Origin: Sphingobacterium bovisgrunnientis
GTDB lineage: Bacteria; Bacteroidota; Bacteroidia; Sphingobacteriales; Sphingobacteriaceae
NCBI RefSeq assembly: GCF_009829085.1
Contig: NZ_WUQY01000002.1
Location: 124,001-188,000 of the forward strand
Length of the DNA: 64,000 bases
Reading direction: 5' to 3'
This document shows positions 16,729 through 25,354 of the stretch, one piece after another. A program made the position numbers and the translations under genes. The notes beneath the pieces were generated by a model. That model saw nothing but the letters and a program-made list of their open reading frames with translations. It was not told the origin of the DNA and searched no databases. How positions within the stretch are numbered: position 1 is the stretch's first letter; every line of letters starts with the position of its first letter.

Positions 16729-18423
16729 ATGAAAAACATCATTTATTTTATCGTAGTTTCCTTTCTGAGTTACAGTTGTATTTCGATTCAACGAACTGAA
16801 ATGCAACCTATCAGTAGTACTTATGATAATGGAGCTGTGGTAACAGCGCATCCTTTGGCTTCTAAGGTGGGGGTTGATATTTTGAAAAAAGGCGGTAATG
16901 CAGTAGACGCAGCGATCGCAGTCAAATTTGCTTTGGCTGTTGTATATCCCAATGCAGGAAATCTTGGTGGTGGTGGTTTTATGGTTTACCGCAGTAAGAC
17001 TGGAGAAGTAGCGTCATTAGATTTTCGTGAGAAAGCACCTGCTGCAGCTTTTAAGGATATGTATTTGGACAAAGATGGTAACCCGATAACAGACTTAAGT
17101 CTATATGGCCAGCTCGCTGCAGGTGTCCCAGGATCAGTTGCGGGAATGGATGAAGCTTTTAAAAAATATGCTTCCTTGCCATGGAAAGAACTTGTTGCTC
17201 CCGCAATAGCATTAGCAGAGAAAGGTTTTCCAATAACAAAACAACAAGCTGGTGAGTTCAATAATTACAAAGCTCGATTTATCCAACACAATCCTAATGG
17301 TGCGGCTATTATCAAAACGGAAGATTGGAAAGAAGGAGATAATTTTGTACAATTAGAATTAGCAGAAACTTTAAAACGTATAGCGAGCGAAGGTCGTGAT
17401 GGATTTTATAAGGGTAAAACTGCCGACTATATCGTAGCCGAAATGAAACGTGGCAACGGTATTATTTCGCACAAAGACCTAGAAGATTACCAAGCTATTT
17501 GGCGTAAACCAATTGTAGGTGAATACAAAGGCCATAAAATTATTTCTATGCCTCCACCTTCGAGTGGTGGTGTGGCACTATTGGCCTTATTGCAATCTGT
17601 CGAAAAATACCCGTTAGCACAATGGGGTTTTCAATCAGACAGCACTGTCAGAGCGATGGTCGAAGCAGAGCGTCGTGTGTACGCAGATCGCGCAACACAC
17701 TTAGGTGATCCAGATTTTTACCGTGTTCCAGTAGAACATTTAACTTCTGCGGCTTACAATCAAAGTAGAATGGTAAATGTATCTTTAGCAAAAGCAACAG
17801 ATAGTGAAACGATCAAAGCAGGCAAATTTCCTGGCTACGAATCTGAAGAAACTACACATTATAGCATTGTCGACAAAGAAGGAAATGCGGTTTCGCTGAC
17901 AACGACTATCAACGGATCATATGGATCATTAGTATGGGTTGACGGAGCGGGCTTCTTGTTAAACAATGAAATGGATGATTTCTCCGTAAAACCGGGTACA
18001 CCAAATATGTATGGTTTATTAGGCGGCAAAGCGAACTCTGTTGAACCTGGAAAACGTATGTTGTCTGCTATGACGCCTACTATTGTGGAGAAAGACGGCA
18101 AGTTGAAAATGGTCGTTGGTACACCTGGCGGTTCTACAATTATTACTTCGGTTTTTCAAACAATATTAAATGTATTGGAATTTGGCATGACAGCACAAGA
18201 ATCTGTTAGTACAGCACGATTTCATCACCAATGGAAACCAGATCGTATAGACGTAGAAGCAAAAGCTATCGATGAAAAAACGCGCTTAAGTTTAGAAAAA
18301 GACGGTTATAAAATTCACATAAGAGGAAATATCGGCCGGGTAGAAAATATTATTGTATTACCAAACGGTAAATTACAGGCTGGAGCAGATCATCGTGGTG
18401 ATGATACGGCAATGGGATATTAA
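16729..18423 (+). CDS. ggt: Gamma-glutamyltransferase
   Basis: GGT cleaves the gamma-glutamyl bond of glutathione and related peptides in the periplasm. It is an Ntn hydrolase that splits itself into two chains. The 564-residue precursor has an N-terminal hydrophobic signal with SYSC, so it may be a lipoprotein. Family motifs include AVVTAHPLAS, GGNAVDAAIA, NLGGGGFMVY and DFREKAP. The self-cleavage and nucleophile Thr is Thr375 in ETTHYSIVD, followed by SMTPTIV- and GTPGGS-type motifs in the small subunit. A near-consensus -7 element (TATCTTTA, about 16692) precedes it. Confident assignment. Confidence 0.95.
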   Translation: MKNIIYFIVVSFLSYSCISIQRTEMQPISSTYDNGAVVTAHPLASKVGVDILKKGGNAVDAAIAVKFALAVVYPNAGNLGGGGFMVYRSKTGEVASLDFREKAPAAAFKDMYLDKDGNPITDLSLYGQLAAGVPGSVAGMDEAFKKYASLPWKELVAPAIALAEKGFPITKQQAGEFNNYKARFIQHNPNGAAIIKTEDWKEGDNFVQLELAETLKRIASEGRDGFYKGKTADYIVAEMKRGNGIISHKDLEDYQAIWRKPIVGEYKGHKIISMPPPSSGGVALLALLQSVEKYPLAQWGFQSDSTVRAMVEAERRVYADRATHLGDPDFYRVPVEHLTSAAYNQSRMVNVSLAKATDSETIKAGKFPGYESEETTHYSIVDKEGNAVSLTTTINGSYGSLVWVDGAGFLLNNEMDDFSVKPGTPNMYGLLGGKANSVEPGKRMLSAMTPTIVEKDGKLKMVVGTPGGSTIITSVFQTILNVLEFGMTAQESVSTARFHHQWKPDRIDVEAKAIDEKTRLSLEKDGYKIHIRGNIGRVENIIVLPNGKLQAGADHRGDDTAMGY

Positions 18424-18441
18424 GCAAAACGGTATTGACTT

Positions 18442-18481
18442 AAACAATAAAGGGAAGATGGAAATCTTCCCTTTATTGTTT
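18442..18481. terminator. Long perfect bidirectional terminator
   Basis: An 18-base-pair perfect stem (18442-18459 with 18464-18481) closes a GGAA loop. Its outer part is AAACAATAAA/TTTATTGTTT, so A and T tracts flank the GC core on both strands. It lies between convergent ggt and rmuC. Confidence 0.9.
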
Positions 18482-18482
18482 C

Positions 18483-19805
18483 CTACGAATCCAAAAACTT
18501 ATCATCTATCTGTTTATTCGCTTTCGCGCCAAGCGATTTTAAATTTTCTACGCGTCGCACTACATTTCCAGCGCCAGTTGAAAGCTTCTTCATGGCTTCA
18601 TCGTGCTTTTCTGAAGCTTTATTTAGATGCACTTGAATTTGCTGCATATCGGTCAAAAATCCGACGAACTTATCATAAAGCGCGCCTGCCTCCCGTGCTA
18701 TTTCTAAGACATTTCGATTCTGACGTTCTTGTTTCCACATGGAAGCAATTGTACGCAATGTCGCCAACAATGTTGAAGGGCTCACAATCACAACTCGTCT
18801 ATCCCAAGCATCCGAAAATAATTCTGGCTTATGCATCACCGCAACACTCAATGCGGATTCTATTGGCATAAAAAGCATGACAAAATCTGGTGAATGAATG
18901 CCGTACAAACTGTGGTAATTCTTAGCCGAAAGTTCTTTCACATGGTTTTCAATGGACTGCACATGCAATTTTAAATGCAAACTCAATTCTTCTTCGGTCT
19001 CAGCATTGATGTAATTATCATAGGCAACTAAAGAAACTTTAGAATCGACAATCAACTGCTTGTCATCTGGTAAATCTATAATCGCATCAGGCTGCAATCG
19101 TCGCCCTTGCTCATCTTGCAAAGAAACTTGCAATCTGTATTCTTGATCTTTTGTTAACCCCGAACGTTCTAAAACGCGTTCCAAAATCACTTCGCCCCAA
19201 TTTCCTTGCTTCTTGGAATCACCTTTCAAAGCACGTGTCAAATTATTAGCTTCGTCTTTAATTTGCAAACTTTGTTGCATCAATTGTTCCACGACACCTT
19301 TCAATACATTTCGCTCAGCGGATTCTTGAGCATAAGATTTTTCAACTTTCTCTTCGAAAGTTTTAATTTTTTCTTTCAGAGGATCTAAGATAACACCCAA
19401 ATATTGTTGATTCAGGGCCGTAAACTTTTGGGTCTTTTCTTCTAATATCTTATTCGCCAAAACTTGAAACTCATTGTTAAATTGCGCTTTGGTACGCTGA
19501 ATTTCTTCTTTTTGCTCCTCGAATTTTTCTTGTTGTGCTTGCAAATATGCATTCGTCCCTTCCAACGTTCGTTCTAAGGCATTGCGCTCATTTTGCTCAC
19601 GCTCGAGCAATCGTTTCAGCTCCTCCTTTTCCTGTGCTTGCAATTCAGCAAATTGCTTTACTTTCGCGTATTCAATTTCCAGTTCTTGCTTATACTGACT
19701 AAGCTTATCGAATTCTGATTTAGAAACTCCTCTTGCTTTTTGCAATGCAAAATAAATACAAACAACAAGTAATAAAACAATTAGTGCAATTAATATATAT
19801 TCCAT
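18483..19805 (-). CDS. rmuC: DNA recombination protein RmuC
   Basis: RmuC limits inversions between short repeats and has a nuclease-like core. The 440-residue protein has one N-terminal transmembrane segment (about residues 3-20) and a long coiled coil (about 30-190, E/K/Q rich). The RmuC domain then shows KKQGNWGEVILERVLERSGL, PDAIIDLPDDKQLIVDSKVSLVAYD and VMLFMPIESAL. This order and length are standard. It is a single gene between two terminators. Confidence 0.95.
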   Translation of the reverse strand: MEYILIALIVLLLVVCIYFALQKARGVSKSEFDKLSQYKQELEIEYAKVKQFAELQAQEKEELKRLLEREQNERNALERTLEGTNAYLQAQQEKFEEQKEEIQRTKAQFNNEFQVLANKILEEKTQKFTALNQQYLGVILDPLKEKIKTFEEKVEKSYAQESAERNVLKGVVEQLMQQSLQIKDEANNLTRALKGDSKKQGNWGEVILERVLERSGLTKDQEYRLQVSLQDEQGRRLQPDAIIDLPDDKQLIVDSKVSLVAYDNYINAETEEELSLHLKLHVQSIENHVKELSAKNYHSLYGIHSPDFVMLFMPIESALSVAVMHKPELFSDAWDRRVVIVSPSTLLATLRTIASMWKQERQNRNVLEIAREAGALYDKFVGFLTDMQQIQVHLNKASEKHDEAMKKLSTGAGNVVRRVENLKSLGAKANKQIDDKFLDS

Positions 19806-19820
19806 AAATCTTATTTAAAC

Positions 19821-19843
19821 AAAAAATGGTCTGAAAAGACCAT
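19821..19843 (-). terminator. Terminator of the arginase-fold gene
   Basis: Read on the minus strand, ATGGTCT (19843-19837) and AGACCAT (19832-19826) form the stem around a four-base loop, followed by TTTTTT (complement of 19821-19826). It lies just after the gene ending at 19850 and just before the rmuC start region further downstream on the same strand. Confidence 0.75.
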
Positions 19844-19849
19844 CGAATA

Positions 19850-21037
19850 TTATTGTAATTTTTGATGTGTTTTCCACCAAATATCAGGCATTTCGCCAGA
19901 AACGGCAAGTTGGTAATCCTCATAACGGCATGGCACTAAGTAAAAACGCTCGTTTACAGATTTTGTACCAAAATAAGGCACTTGCATCCACCAACGATCG
20001 GACTTTTTACTTTTCACAAAAACCAATTCGTGCTCTTCATTTTCTAATGGCGTACGGTAAATGATGTAAGCCGATTTCGGAACTAGAGGTGCATCGTTTT
20101 TACGGTTGTAATAGCCATCCACAAAACACCAAATCATTTGTGAAACTAACATTGCAGTTTGTTCCATTGGATCAAATGTGGGATTAAATTCATAAAAACC
20201 GATTGAACTACATTTATCCGACATACCCGCATATCGCGCCAATTGACACGCTTCATCGCCAAATAAACCATTCGGTACCGCATTAGCGTTGCCTGGAGCT
20301 TCGGATGCACGGATAGCACCAATATCAAATGAAACCATATCCGCAGCACGAATTATTGGCTCCGCCTGATCCAGTTTTCCAGCAATCATACCGACACGCT
20401 GTGCATTGAAGAACAGTTTGTCGTACATATTGATGGATTCTTTGCTCACCAAATACGTCTGATACGCGACATTATTAAGGTTGAAAAGATAGTCTGGTTG
20501 ATGCAAAATTAAATGATTCAGATAGGTCTGCGAATTCAGCGGCATATCCTCCGTATGCTCTTGATCCAAATCAAACTTCGCATCAATAACCGCAACTTCC
20601 ACACGTTGCTCCAACTCCTGATAACCTCGGTATTGCGCGTACGTCAAATCTTGACCTCCGCCAATAATAATCGGAACAATATCTTTCTTGACCAATTCCT
20701 CCACAACAACTTTCAGTGCTGCATAGGTATCATTGATCGAATTGCCAGCTATGATATTTCCAAAATCAACAATTTTTGTTTTATAATCGCCTTGGTACAG
20801 CTCATACAAATGTTTGCGTACAGCATTAGGTGCTTTCGCGGTTCCTTTGTTATTGATCGAAGCACGATCTTCTTCTACACCTATGATAGCTAGATTTGGT
20901 CTGTTTTCTTCATCCTCCCAATTCGGGAATTCATCTTGATAGATTTGAATAACACGTCCAAATTGAGAATTTAGATATTCATCTTTCAAAGAAATATCCG
21001 ACAAGCTAATGGGTGAAAAAAAATCTGCTAATGACAT
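19850..21037 (-). CDS. Arginase-fold protein (formimidoylglutamase-like) with degenerate metal site
   Basis: The 395-residue protein has the ureohydrolase layout: VPIIIGGGQD (126-130), AVIDAKFD (about 149-156) and VSFDIGAIRASEAPG (235-249). In active arginases and HutG these read GGxHS, DAHxD and SFDxDxxDP. Here the ligand His is Gln129, the second ligand His is Lys154, and the second Asp of the last motif is Gly240; Asp152, Asp156 and Asp238 remain. Three of six Mn ligands are thus replaced. Automatic annotation would call it formimidoylglutamase, but metal-dependent hydrolysis looks doubtful. A roughly 95-residue C-terminal extension (ending DIWWKTHQKLQ) is not part of the classical fold. 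No hut genes are nearby. A regulatory or binding role is possible but unproved. Confidence 0.8.
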   Translation of the reverse strand: MSLADFFSPISLSDISLKDEYLNSQFGRVIQIYQDEFPNWEDEENRPNLAIIGVEEDRASINNKGTAKAPNAVRKHLYELYQGDYKTKIVDFGNIIAGNSINDTYAALKVVVEELVKKDIVPIIIGGGQDLTYAQYRGYQELEQRVEVAVIDAKFDLDQEHTEDMPLNSQTYLNHLILHQPDYLFNLNNVAYQTYLVSKESINMYDKLFFNAQRVGMIAGKLDQAEPIIRAADMVSFDIGAIRASEAPGNANAVPNGLFGDEACQLARYAGMSDKCSSIGFYEFNPTFDPMEQTAMLVSQMIWCFVDGYYNRKNDAPLVPKSAYIIYRTPLENEEHELVFVKSKKSDRWWMQVPYFGTKSVNERFYLVPCRYEDYQLAVSGEMPDIWWKTHQKLQ

Positions 21038-21156
21038 ATTTGGAAATTATTAATAACGAAAAACTATATTTGGTATATCGCTATGCAAATATGCATTTAT
21101 TCATCCAAATCATAAAACTTTTAAAAGTATTCAAATCATATAAATACCGTATAACT

Positions 21157-21188
21157 TTTGCATTCCATAGCCTAAAAATCTATATTTG
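21157..21188 (+). promoter_or_regulatory. Promoter of the SDR-serB unit
   Basis: TTTG at 21157-21160, 20 bases, then TATATTTG at 21181-21188: a full match to the Bacteroidota promoter pattern. Transcription would start near 21195, about 23 bases before the GTG at 21218. Confidence 0.7.
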
Positions 21189-21217
21189 AATGGCTAAAAC
21201 ATTATATAACAAAGCAC

Positions 21218-22207
21218 GTGATATTAGTAACTGGAGGAACAGGATTTTTAGGGTCAGCGCTCATCAAATTGTTAATCGATCAAGGGCATGCAGTCGTGGC
21301 GACAAAGAGGTCATCTTCAAGTATTCCAGATAAATTAAAATCTTCTTCATTGATACAATGGGTGGATGCCGATGTGACGGATTATTTTGCATTGGAGGAG
21401 GTATTCAAAGGGATTTCGCAAGTTTATCACTGCGCCGCTAAAGTATCTTACCAAAAGGAAGATGCCCCAGAAATGTTTTTGATCAATGTAGAAGGTACTT
21501 CACATATTGTAAATTTATGTTTGGCACACAAAGCTAGACTGCTTCACGTGAGTTCGATAGCAGCATTGGGTACAAGTAAAAACAATAAACCTGTCAACGA
21601 ACTAGACAAATGGGAATTCAATCCCAAAATATCCAATTACTCCTTATCGAAATACAAATCCGAATTGGAAGTATGGCGTGGGATTAACGAAGGACTGGAT
21701 GCGGTAATTATTAATCCTTCCGTGATTATGGGTATAGGATCTTACAAAAAAGGTTCAGGTGCAATATTCGAGTTGGTGAACAATGGAATCAAAATATTTA
21801 CAGGCGGTTCGGTAGGCATCGTAGATGTAGAAGATGTGAGTAAAATCATGGTGCAACTGATGAATAGCGAATCCATATCAGGCGAAAGATTTATTCTGAA
21901 TTCGGAAAACATTTCGAATAAAGAGTTGCTATCGCGTATAGCAAAATTGATAAATAAAAAAGCTCCTACCATTCGTGCGAATTCTTGGATGCTTTCGTTT
22001 GCATGGCGTGCTGCAAAAGTAGCTTCAATGATTACAGGTAAAAAGCCTGTCATTACCGAAGAATCTACTCGTGCAGCTTCCGATCTTTTGGCTTATTCGA
22101 ATGAAAAGATTGTCTCGACGATTAATTATTCATTCAAACCTTTGAATCACACGCTAGAAGAAATAGCGAACACATATTATAATAACAACAAAACACAAAC
22201 AATCTAA
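21218..22207 (+). CDS. NAD-dependent epimerase/dehydratase (extended SDR)
   Basis: The 329-residue protein begins with a Rossmann motif ILVTGGTGFLGSALI (TGxxGxxG). It has the catalytic Tyr and Lys in NYSLSKYKSE (YxxxK) and an upstream Ser in LLHVSSIAALG. It resembles dihydroflavonol-reductase-like and steroid-dehydrogenase-like extended SDRs. The start is a GTG at 21218, because no ATG in frame lies between the promoter and the Rossmann motif. The next gene starts six bases after its stop. The substrate is unknown; pairing with a SerB-like phosphatase gives no clear pathway. Confidence 0.85.
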   Translation: MILVTGGTGFLGSALIKLLIDQGHAVVATKRSSSSIPDKLKSSSLIQWVDADVTDYFALEEVFKGISQVYHCAAKVSYQKEDAPEMFLINVEGTSHIVNLCLAHKARLLHVSSIAALGTSKNNKPVNELDKWEFNPKISNYSLSKYKSELEVWRGINEGLDAVIINPSVIMGIGSYKKGSGAIFELVNNGIKIFTGGSVGIVDVEDVSKIMVQLMNSESISGERFILNSENISNKELLSRIAKLINKKAPTIRANSWMLSFAWRAAKVASMITGKKPVITEESTRAASDLLAYSNEKIVSTINYSFKPLNHTLEEIANTYYNNNKTQTI

Positions 22208-22213
22208 ACAGCA

Positions 22214-23512
22214 GTGAAAAATTATTACATCATTGATTTCGACAGTACGTTCACACAAGTGGAGGCATTGGACGAGCTGGCTCGTATATCATTAGAAGGT
22301 AGTCCAGATCAAGAAAAGGTTTACAAAGAGATCGAACGCTTTACCAACTTAGCGATGGAAGGAAAAATTTCTTTCCGTGAGGCTCTGGCTGGTCGTATTG
22401 CTTTATTACGAGCAAATAAAGAGCATTTACAAAAGCTGATCAAGCATTTGAAGAAAAAAGTTTCGAAATCCTTTGACAGAAATCGGGAATTTTTCAAACA
22501 AAATTCGGAGACTGCTTGGATTGTATCCGGTGGTTTCAAAGAGTTCATTATTCCTGTAGTATCACCTTACGGGATTTTGGAAGAAAACATTTACGCCAAT
22601 ACGTTCAAATTTGATGAAAACGGCTACATTGTTGGCTATGACGATACTAATCCGCTTTCGAATGAAGGTGGTAAAGTACAGCTTTTGAAAGATCTAAACA
22701 TCCAAGGTACTATTTATGGTATCGGTGATGGTTATTCTGATTTTCAGCTGAAAGAATCGGGATTGATTGAGAAATTTTTCGCGTTCACAGAGAATATTTC
22801 ACGCAAAAGTGTTACGGACAATGCGGATCACGTTACCCCAAGTTTTGACGAATTCTTGTACGTCAATCAATTGCCTTCGGCAATTTCTTACCCAAAGAAT
22901 CGTATTTTATGTCTGATTGTAGGTGATGTTCCTGAGATTTCAGCGCACATTTTGAAGCGAGATGGTTTCTCTATCCGTGTGAAAGATACTTTTGAAGAAA
23001 AATACACCAAAGATGTTGGAATGTTGTTGTTAGGTAATGGTGTACAAGTATCAAACGAACAATTGTCTCGAGCGGATAAATTGAAAACTTTGGGTTACTT
23101 AGGTGATGTAAAAGGTAATGTAAGCAGAACGTTGTGTACGCAAAAAGGTATTGTAATTTTTGATGATAAAAAAGAAAAACACACCAATGCTGAATTTGTG
23201 CCGCGTCGTATGGCTGATTTTATCAACAATGGTGATACAGATCAAAGTCGTAATTTCCCACATTTGATTTTACCTAAAAAATTAAAAGGTCACCGTTTAT
23301 TACATATTCACAAAAATGTACCAGGCATTTTAGCACGTATCAATAATATTTATGCGGATAATCAAATCAACATATTATCGCAATTTTTGATGACACGTGG
23401 TGATTTAGGTTATGTGGTTACAGATATTGATTCGAATTATGATAAAAAATTAATCACACAGCTCAAGAAGATCGAAAATACAATCAAATTTAGAATATTA
23501 TACAAACAATAA
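22214..23512 (+). CDS. serB: Phosphoserine phosphatase-type HAD domain fused to a remnant of SerA with ACT domain
   Basis: Residues 1-215 are a HAD phosphatase like SerB: nucleophile motif DFDST (Asp8, Asp10), IVSGG (Ser105) and GDGYSD (171-176). Residues 230-330 resemble the N-terminal part of the phosphoglycerate dehydrogenase substrate-binding domain (MLLLGNGVQVS, ADKLKTLGYLGD, KGIVIFDD, NAEFVPRRM). The sequence then jumps to the dehydrogenase's C-terminal part: INNGDTDQSRNFPHLILP and an ACT domain (360-431, HIHKNVPGILARINNIY). The NAD-binding Rossmann domain, normally about 180-200 residues, is missing. Dehydrogenase activity is therefore not expected. The ACT domain may sense serine and control the phosphatase. 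GTG start, six bases after the SDR gene. Confidence 0.85.
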   Translation: MKNYYIIDFDSTFTQVEALDELARISLEGSPDQEKVYKEIERFTNLAMEGKISFREALAGRIALLRANKEHLQKLIKHLKKKVSKSFDRNREFFKQNSETAWIVSGGFKEFIIPVVSPYGILEENIYANTFKFDENGYIVGYDDTNPLSNEGGKVQLLKDLNIQGTIYGIGDGYSDFQLKESGLIEKFFAFTENISRKSVTDNADHVTPSFDEFLYVNQLPSAISYPKNRILCLIVGDVPEISAHILKRDGFSIRVKDTFEEKYTKDVGMLLLGNGVQVSNEQLSRADKLKTLGYLGDVKGNVSRTLCTQKGIVIFDDKKEKHTNAEFVPRRMADFINNGDTDQSRNFPHLILPKKLKGHRLLHIHKNVPGILARINNIYADNQINILSQFLMTRGDLGYVVTDIDSNYDKKLITQLKKIENTIKFRILYKQ

Positions 23513-23518
23513 TACGTG

Positions 23519-23545
23519 AAGGCTTTCAATCGAAAGCCTTTCTTA
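23519..23545 (+). terminator. Terminator after serB
   Basis: AAGGCTTTC at 23519-23527 and GAAAGCCTT at 23532-23540 form a nine-pair stem with a four-base loop, followed by TCTTATTT. Confidence 0.8.
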
Positions 23546-23590
23546 TTTAAGAAGAATTAATTTCGTATTTTGAGCATCAAATTATAGACT

Positions 23591-25336
23591 ATGAAAAGAC
23601 TTCTTACTTTGATGTTTACTTTAATTTGTGCTTCATCCTTCGCACAATTTAAAGAAATTGCCGATCCAAAAAAACATTTAGCCGACCACAACCCATGGGA
23701 CAAACTCCAAAGTGGAATTCAATTTTCATTTATTGATCCTGATTTCAGTGTATCTAAACACAATGTTCCCACAACAGTAATACACAAAACTTGGAAAGCA
23801 GAGGCGTGGGCAGGTGAAACCATAAATTCACAACTCGCTGTTTGGACTAAGGATATGAAATTTGATAATTCAACTATAGAACTTTCAGTTTCAGATCTTA
23901 AATCAAACAAAAATCGCATTACCAAAAATAATATTCAATTCGCTCCCATCGCATATGTAATCAGTGATGATCCATCCAAATTAAAATCGGCTTGTGGGAT
24001 TAATGTAATTTTAGATTCTACATTAGTGGCCGACCGTATTTTAAATTCAACTACTTATACTTTCAATTCAAAGGAAACAAGACCATTGTGGTTGAGTGTA
24101 ACAGTTCCTCAGGATGCCAAACCTGGAATTTATAAGGGAGAAGTGAACGTGAAAATAACATCTAGCAATCAAACCAAAGAGCTCACATTGCCTTATATTA
24201 TCAATGTTTCAAAACATAAATTAGATGCAGCAAAAGATTGGGATTTCCATTTGGATTTATGGCAGAACCCATATTCTTCTGCACGTTATTACGATTTAGA
24301 AGTTTTTTCAAAAGAACATTTAGAAAAAATAAAACCTTCAATGGAACGCTTAGCTAATGCTGGGCAAAAGAACATTACCACTACTTTGATCTATGATCCT
24401 TGGAATAGCCAAACATTTGACAAATACGACGCGATGATTCGTTGGACCAAGAAAACAGATGGAACTTGGCATTACGATTATACTTTATTTGATCGTTGGG
24501 TGGAATATATGCATGAGGTAGGAGTATCGGATTACATCAATTGCTATAGTATGATTCCGTGGAACTTGTCATTTTATTATTTCGATGAGGCAACACAACA
24601 AAGACAAGTTTTGAAAGCTAAACCAAGTGAAAAAGCATACGAAGATCATTGGTATCCTTTCTTAAAAGATTTTGCAGCGCACCTAAAGAAAAAAGGTTGG
24701 TTTAAGAAAACTACTATTGCAATGGATGAGCGTCCTATGAAAGATATGCAAGCCGCTATTGGAATTATCAAAAAAGCAGATCCGAACTTTCAAATCTCGC
24801 TGGCAGGCTACTACCATCCCGAATTATCGGACGACATCATTGATTACGCAATTCCATTTTACGATACGATGGCAGAAGATATTTTGGCTTCGCGCAAAGC
24901 GAAGGGTTACAAGACGACAGCTTACACCTGTTGTACCGAAATATTCCCCAATACATTCACAAGTTCGGGGTATCATGAGCCAATTTATATGATCGTGAAT
25001 ACCATTCAACGTGGTTTTGATGGATATTTGCGTTGGGCTTACGACTGTTGGAATGGGAATCCACTTGAAGATACCCGTTTTGGCTCATGGGCAGCTGGGG
25101 ACACATATTTGGTCTATCCAGAAAACGAAACGAGTATTCGTTTTGAAAAATTGCGTGAAGGCATTCAAACCGTTGAAAAAATCAAAGCATTACGTGCTAT
25201 ATTGTCAAAAGAAGGGAAGATGGAAGAGCTAAAATCTTTAGAACAGGAGATTCAAAAATTCAGTAACAAAAATATTAATCGCGATTTAATACCTGCACAG
25301 GTCAAAAGCCTGAAAAATTTATTAAATTCACACTAA
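23591..25336 (+). CDS. Secreted glycoside hydrolase, GH123/DUF4091-like
   Basis: The 581-residue protein has a signal peptide ending at SSFAQ (about residue 19) and an N-terminal beta-sandwich (about 40-210, with PLWLSVTVPQDAKPGIYKGEV). The C-terminal TIM-barrel-like part is of the DUF4091 type. The motif TTIAMDERPMKDM contains an adjacent Asp-Glu pair, as in GH123 N-acetylgalactosaminidases, where that pair is catalytic. RGFDGYLRWAYDCWN and DTYLVYPEN are typical of this group. It lies 18 bases before the DUF2911 gene. Activity on an N-acetylhexosamine glycan is a reasonable guess from the family; the exact substrate is not visible. Confidence 0.8.
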   Translation: MKRLLTLMFTLICASSFAQFKEIADPKKHLADHNPWDKLQSGIQFSFIDPDFSVSKHNVPTTVIHKTWKAEAWAGETINSQLAVWTKDMKFDNSTIELSVSDLKSNKNRITKNNIQFAPIAYVISDDPSKLKSACGINVILDSTLVADRILNSTTYTFNSKETRPLWLSVTVPQDAKPGIYKGEVNVKITSSNQTKELTLPYIINVSKHKLDAAKDWDFHLDLWQNPYSSARYYDLEVFSKEHLEKIKPSMERLANAGQKNITTTLIYDPWNSQTFDKYDAMIRWTKKTDGTWHYDYTLFDRWVEYMHEVGVSDYINCYSMIPWNLSFYYFDEATQQRQVLKAKPSEKAYEDHWYPFLKDFAAHLKKKGWFKKTTIAMDERPMKDMQAAIGIIKKADPNFQISLAGYYHPELSDDIIDYAIPFYDTMAEDILASRKAKGYKTTAYTCCTEIFPNTFTSSGYHEPIYMIVNTIQRGFDGYLRWAYDCWNGNPLEDTRFGSWAAGDTYLVYPENETSIRFEKLREGIQTVEKIKALRAILSKEGKMEELKSLEQEIQKFSNKNINRDLIPAQVKSLKNLLNSH

Positions 25337-25354
25337 AAAATATACAAAGGGAAA

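Noticed and set aside
16414..16851. 145-codon open frame on the minus strand across the TonB receptor end and ggt start
   Set aside because: It overlaps two well-supported genes and a terminator and shows no protein-like features.
18353..18871. 172-codon open frame on the plus strand across the ggt end and rmuC
   Set aside because: It runs through a strong terminator and opposite the conserved RmuC domain; a shadow frame.
21543..21558. CACGTG-centred sequence resembling a parS site
   Set aside because: Only the central TTCACGTGA matches the parS consensus (about 11 of 16); it lies inside the SDR gene and no second copy was seen.
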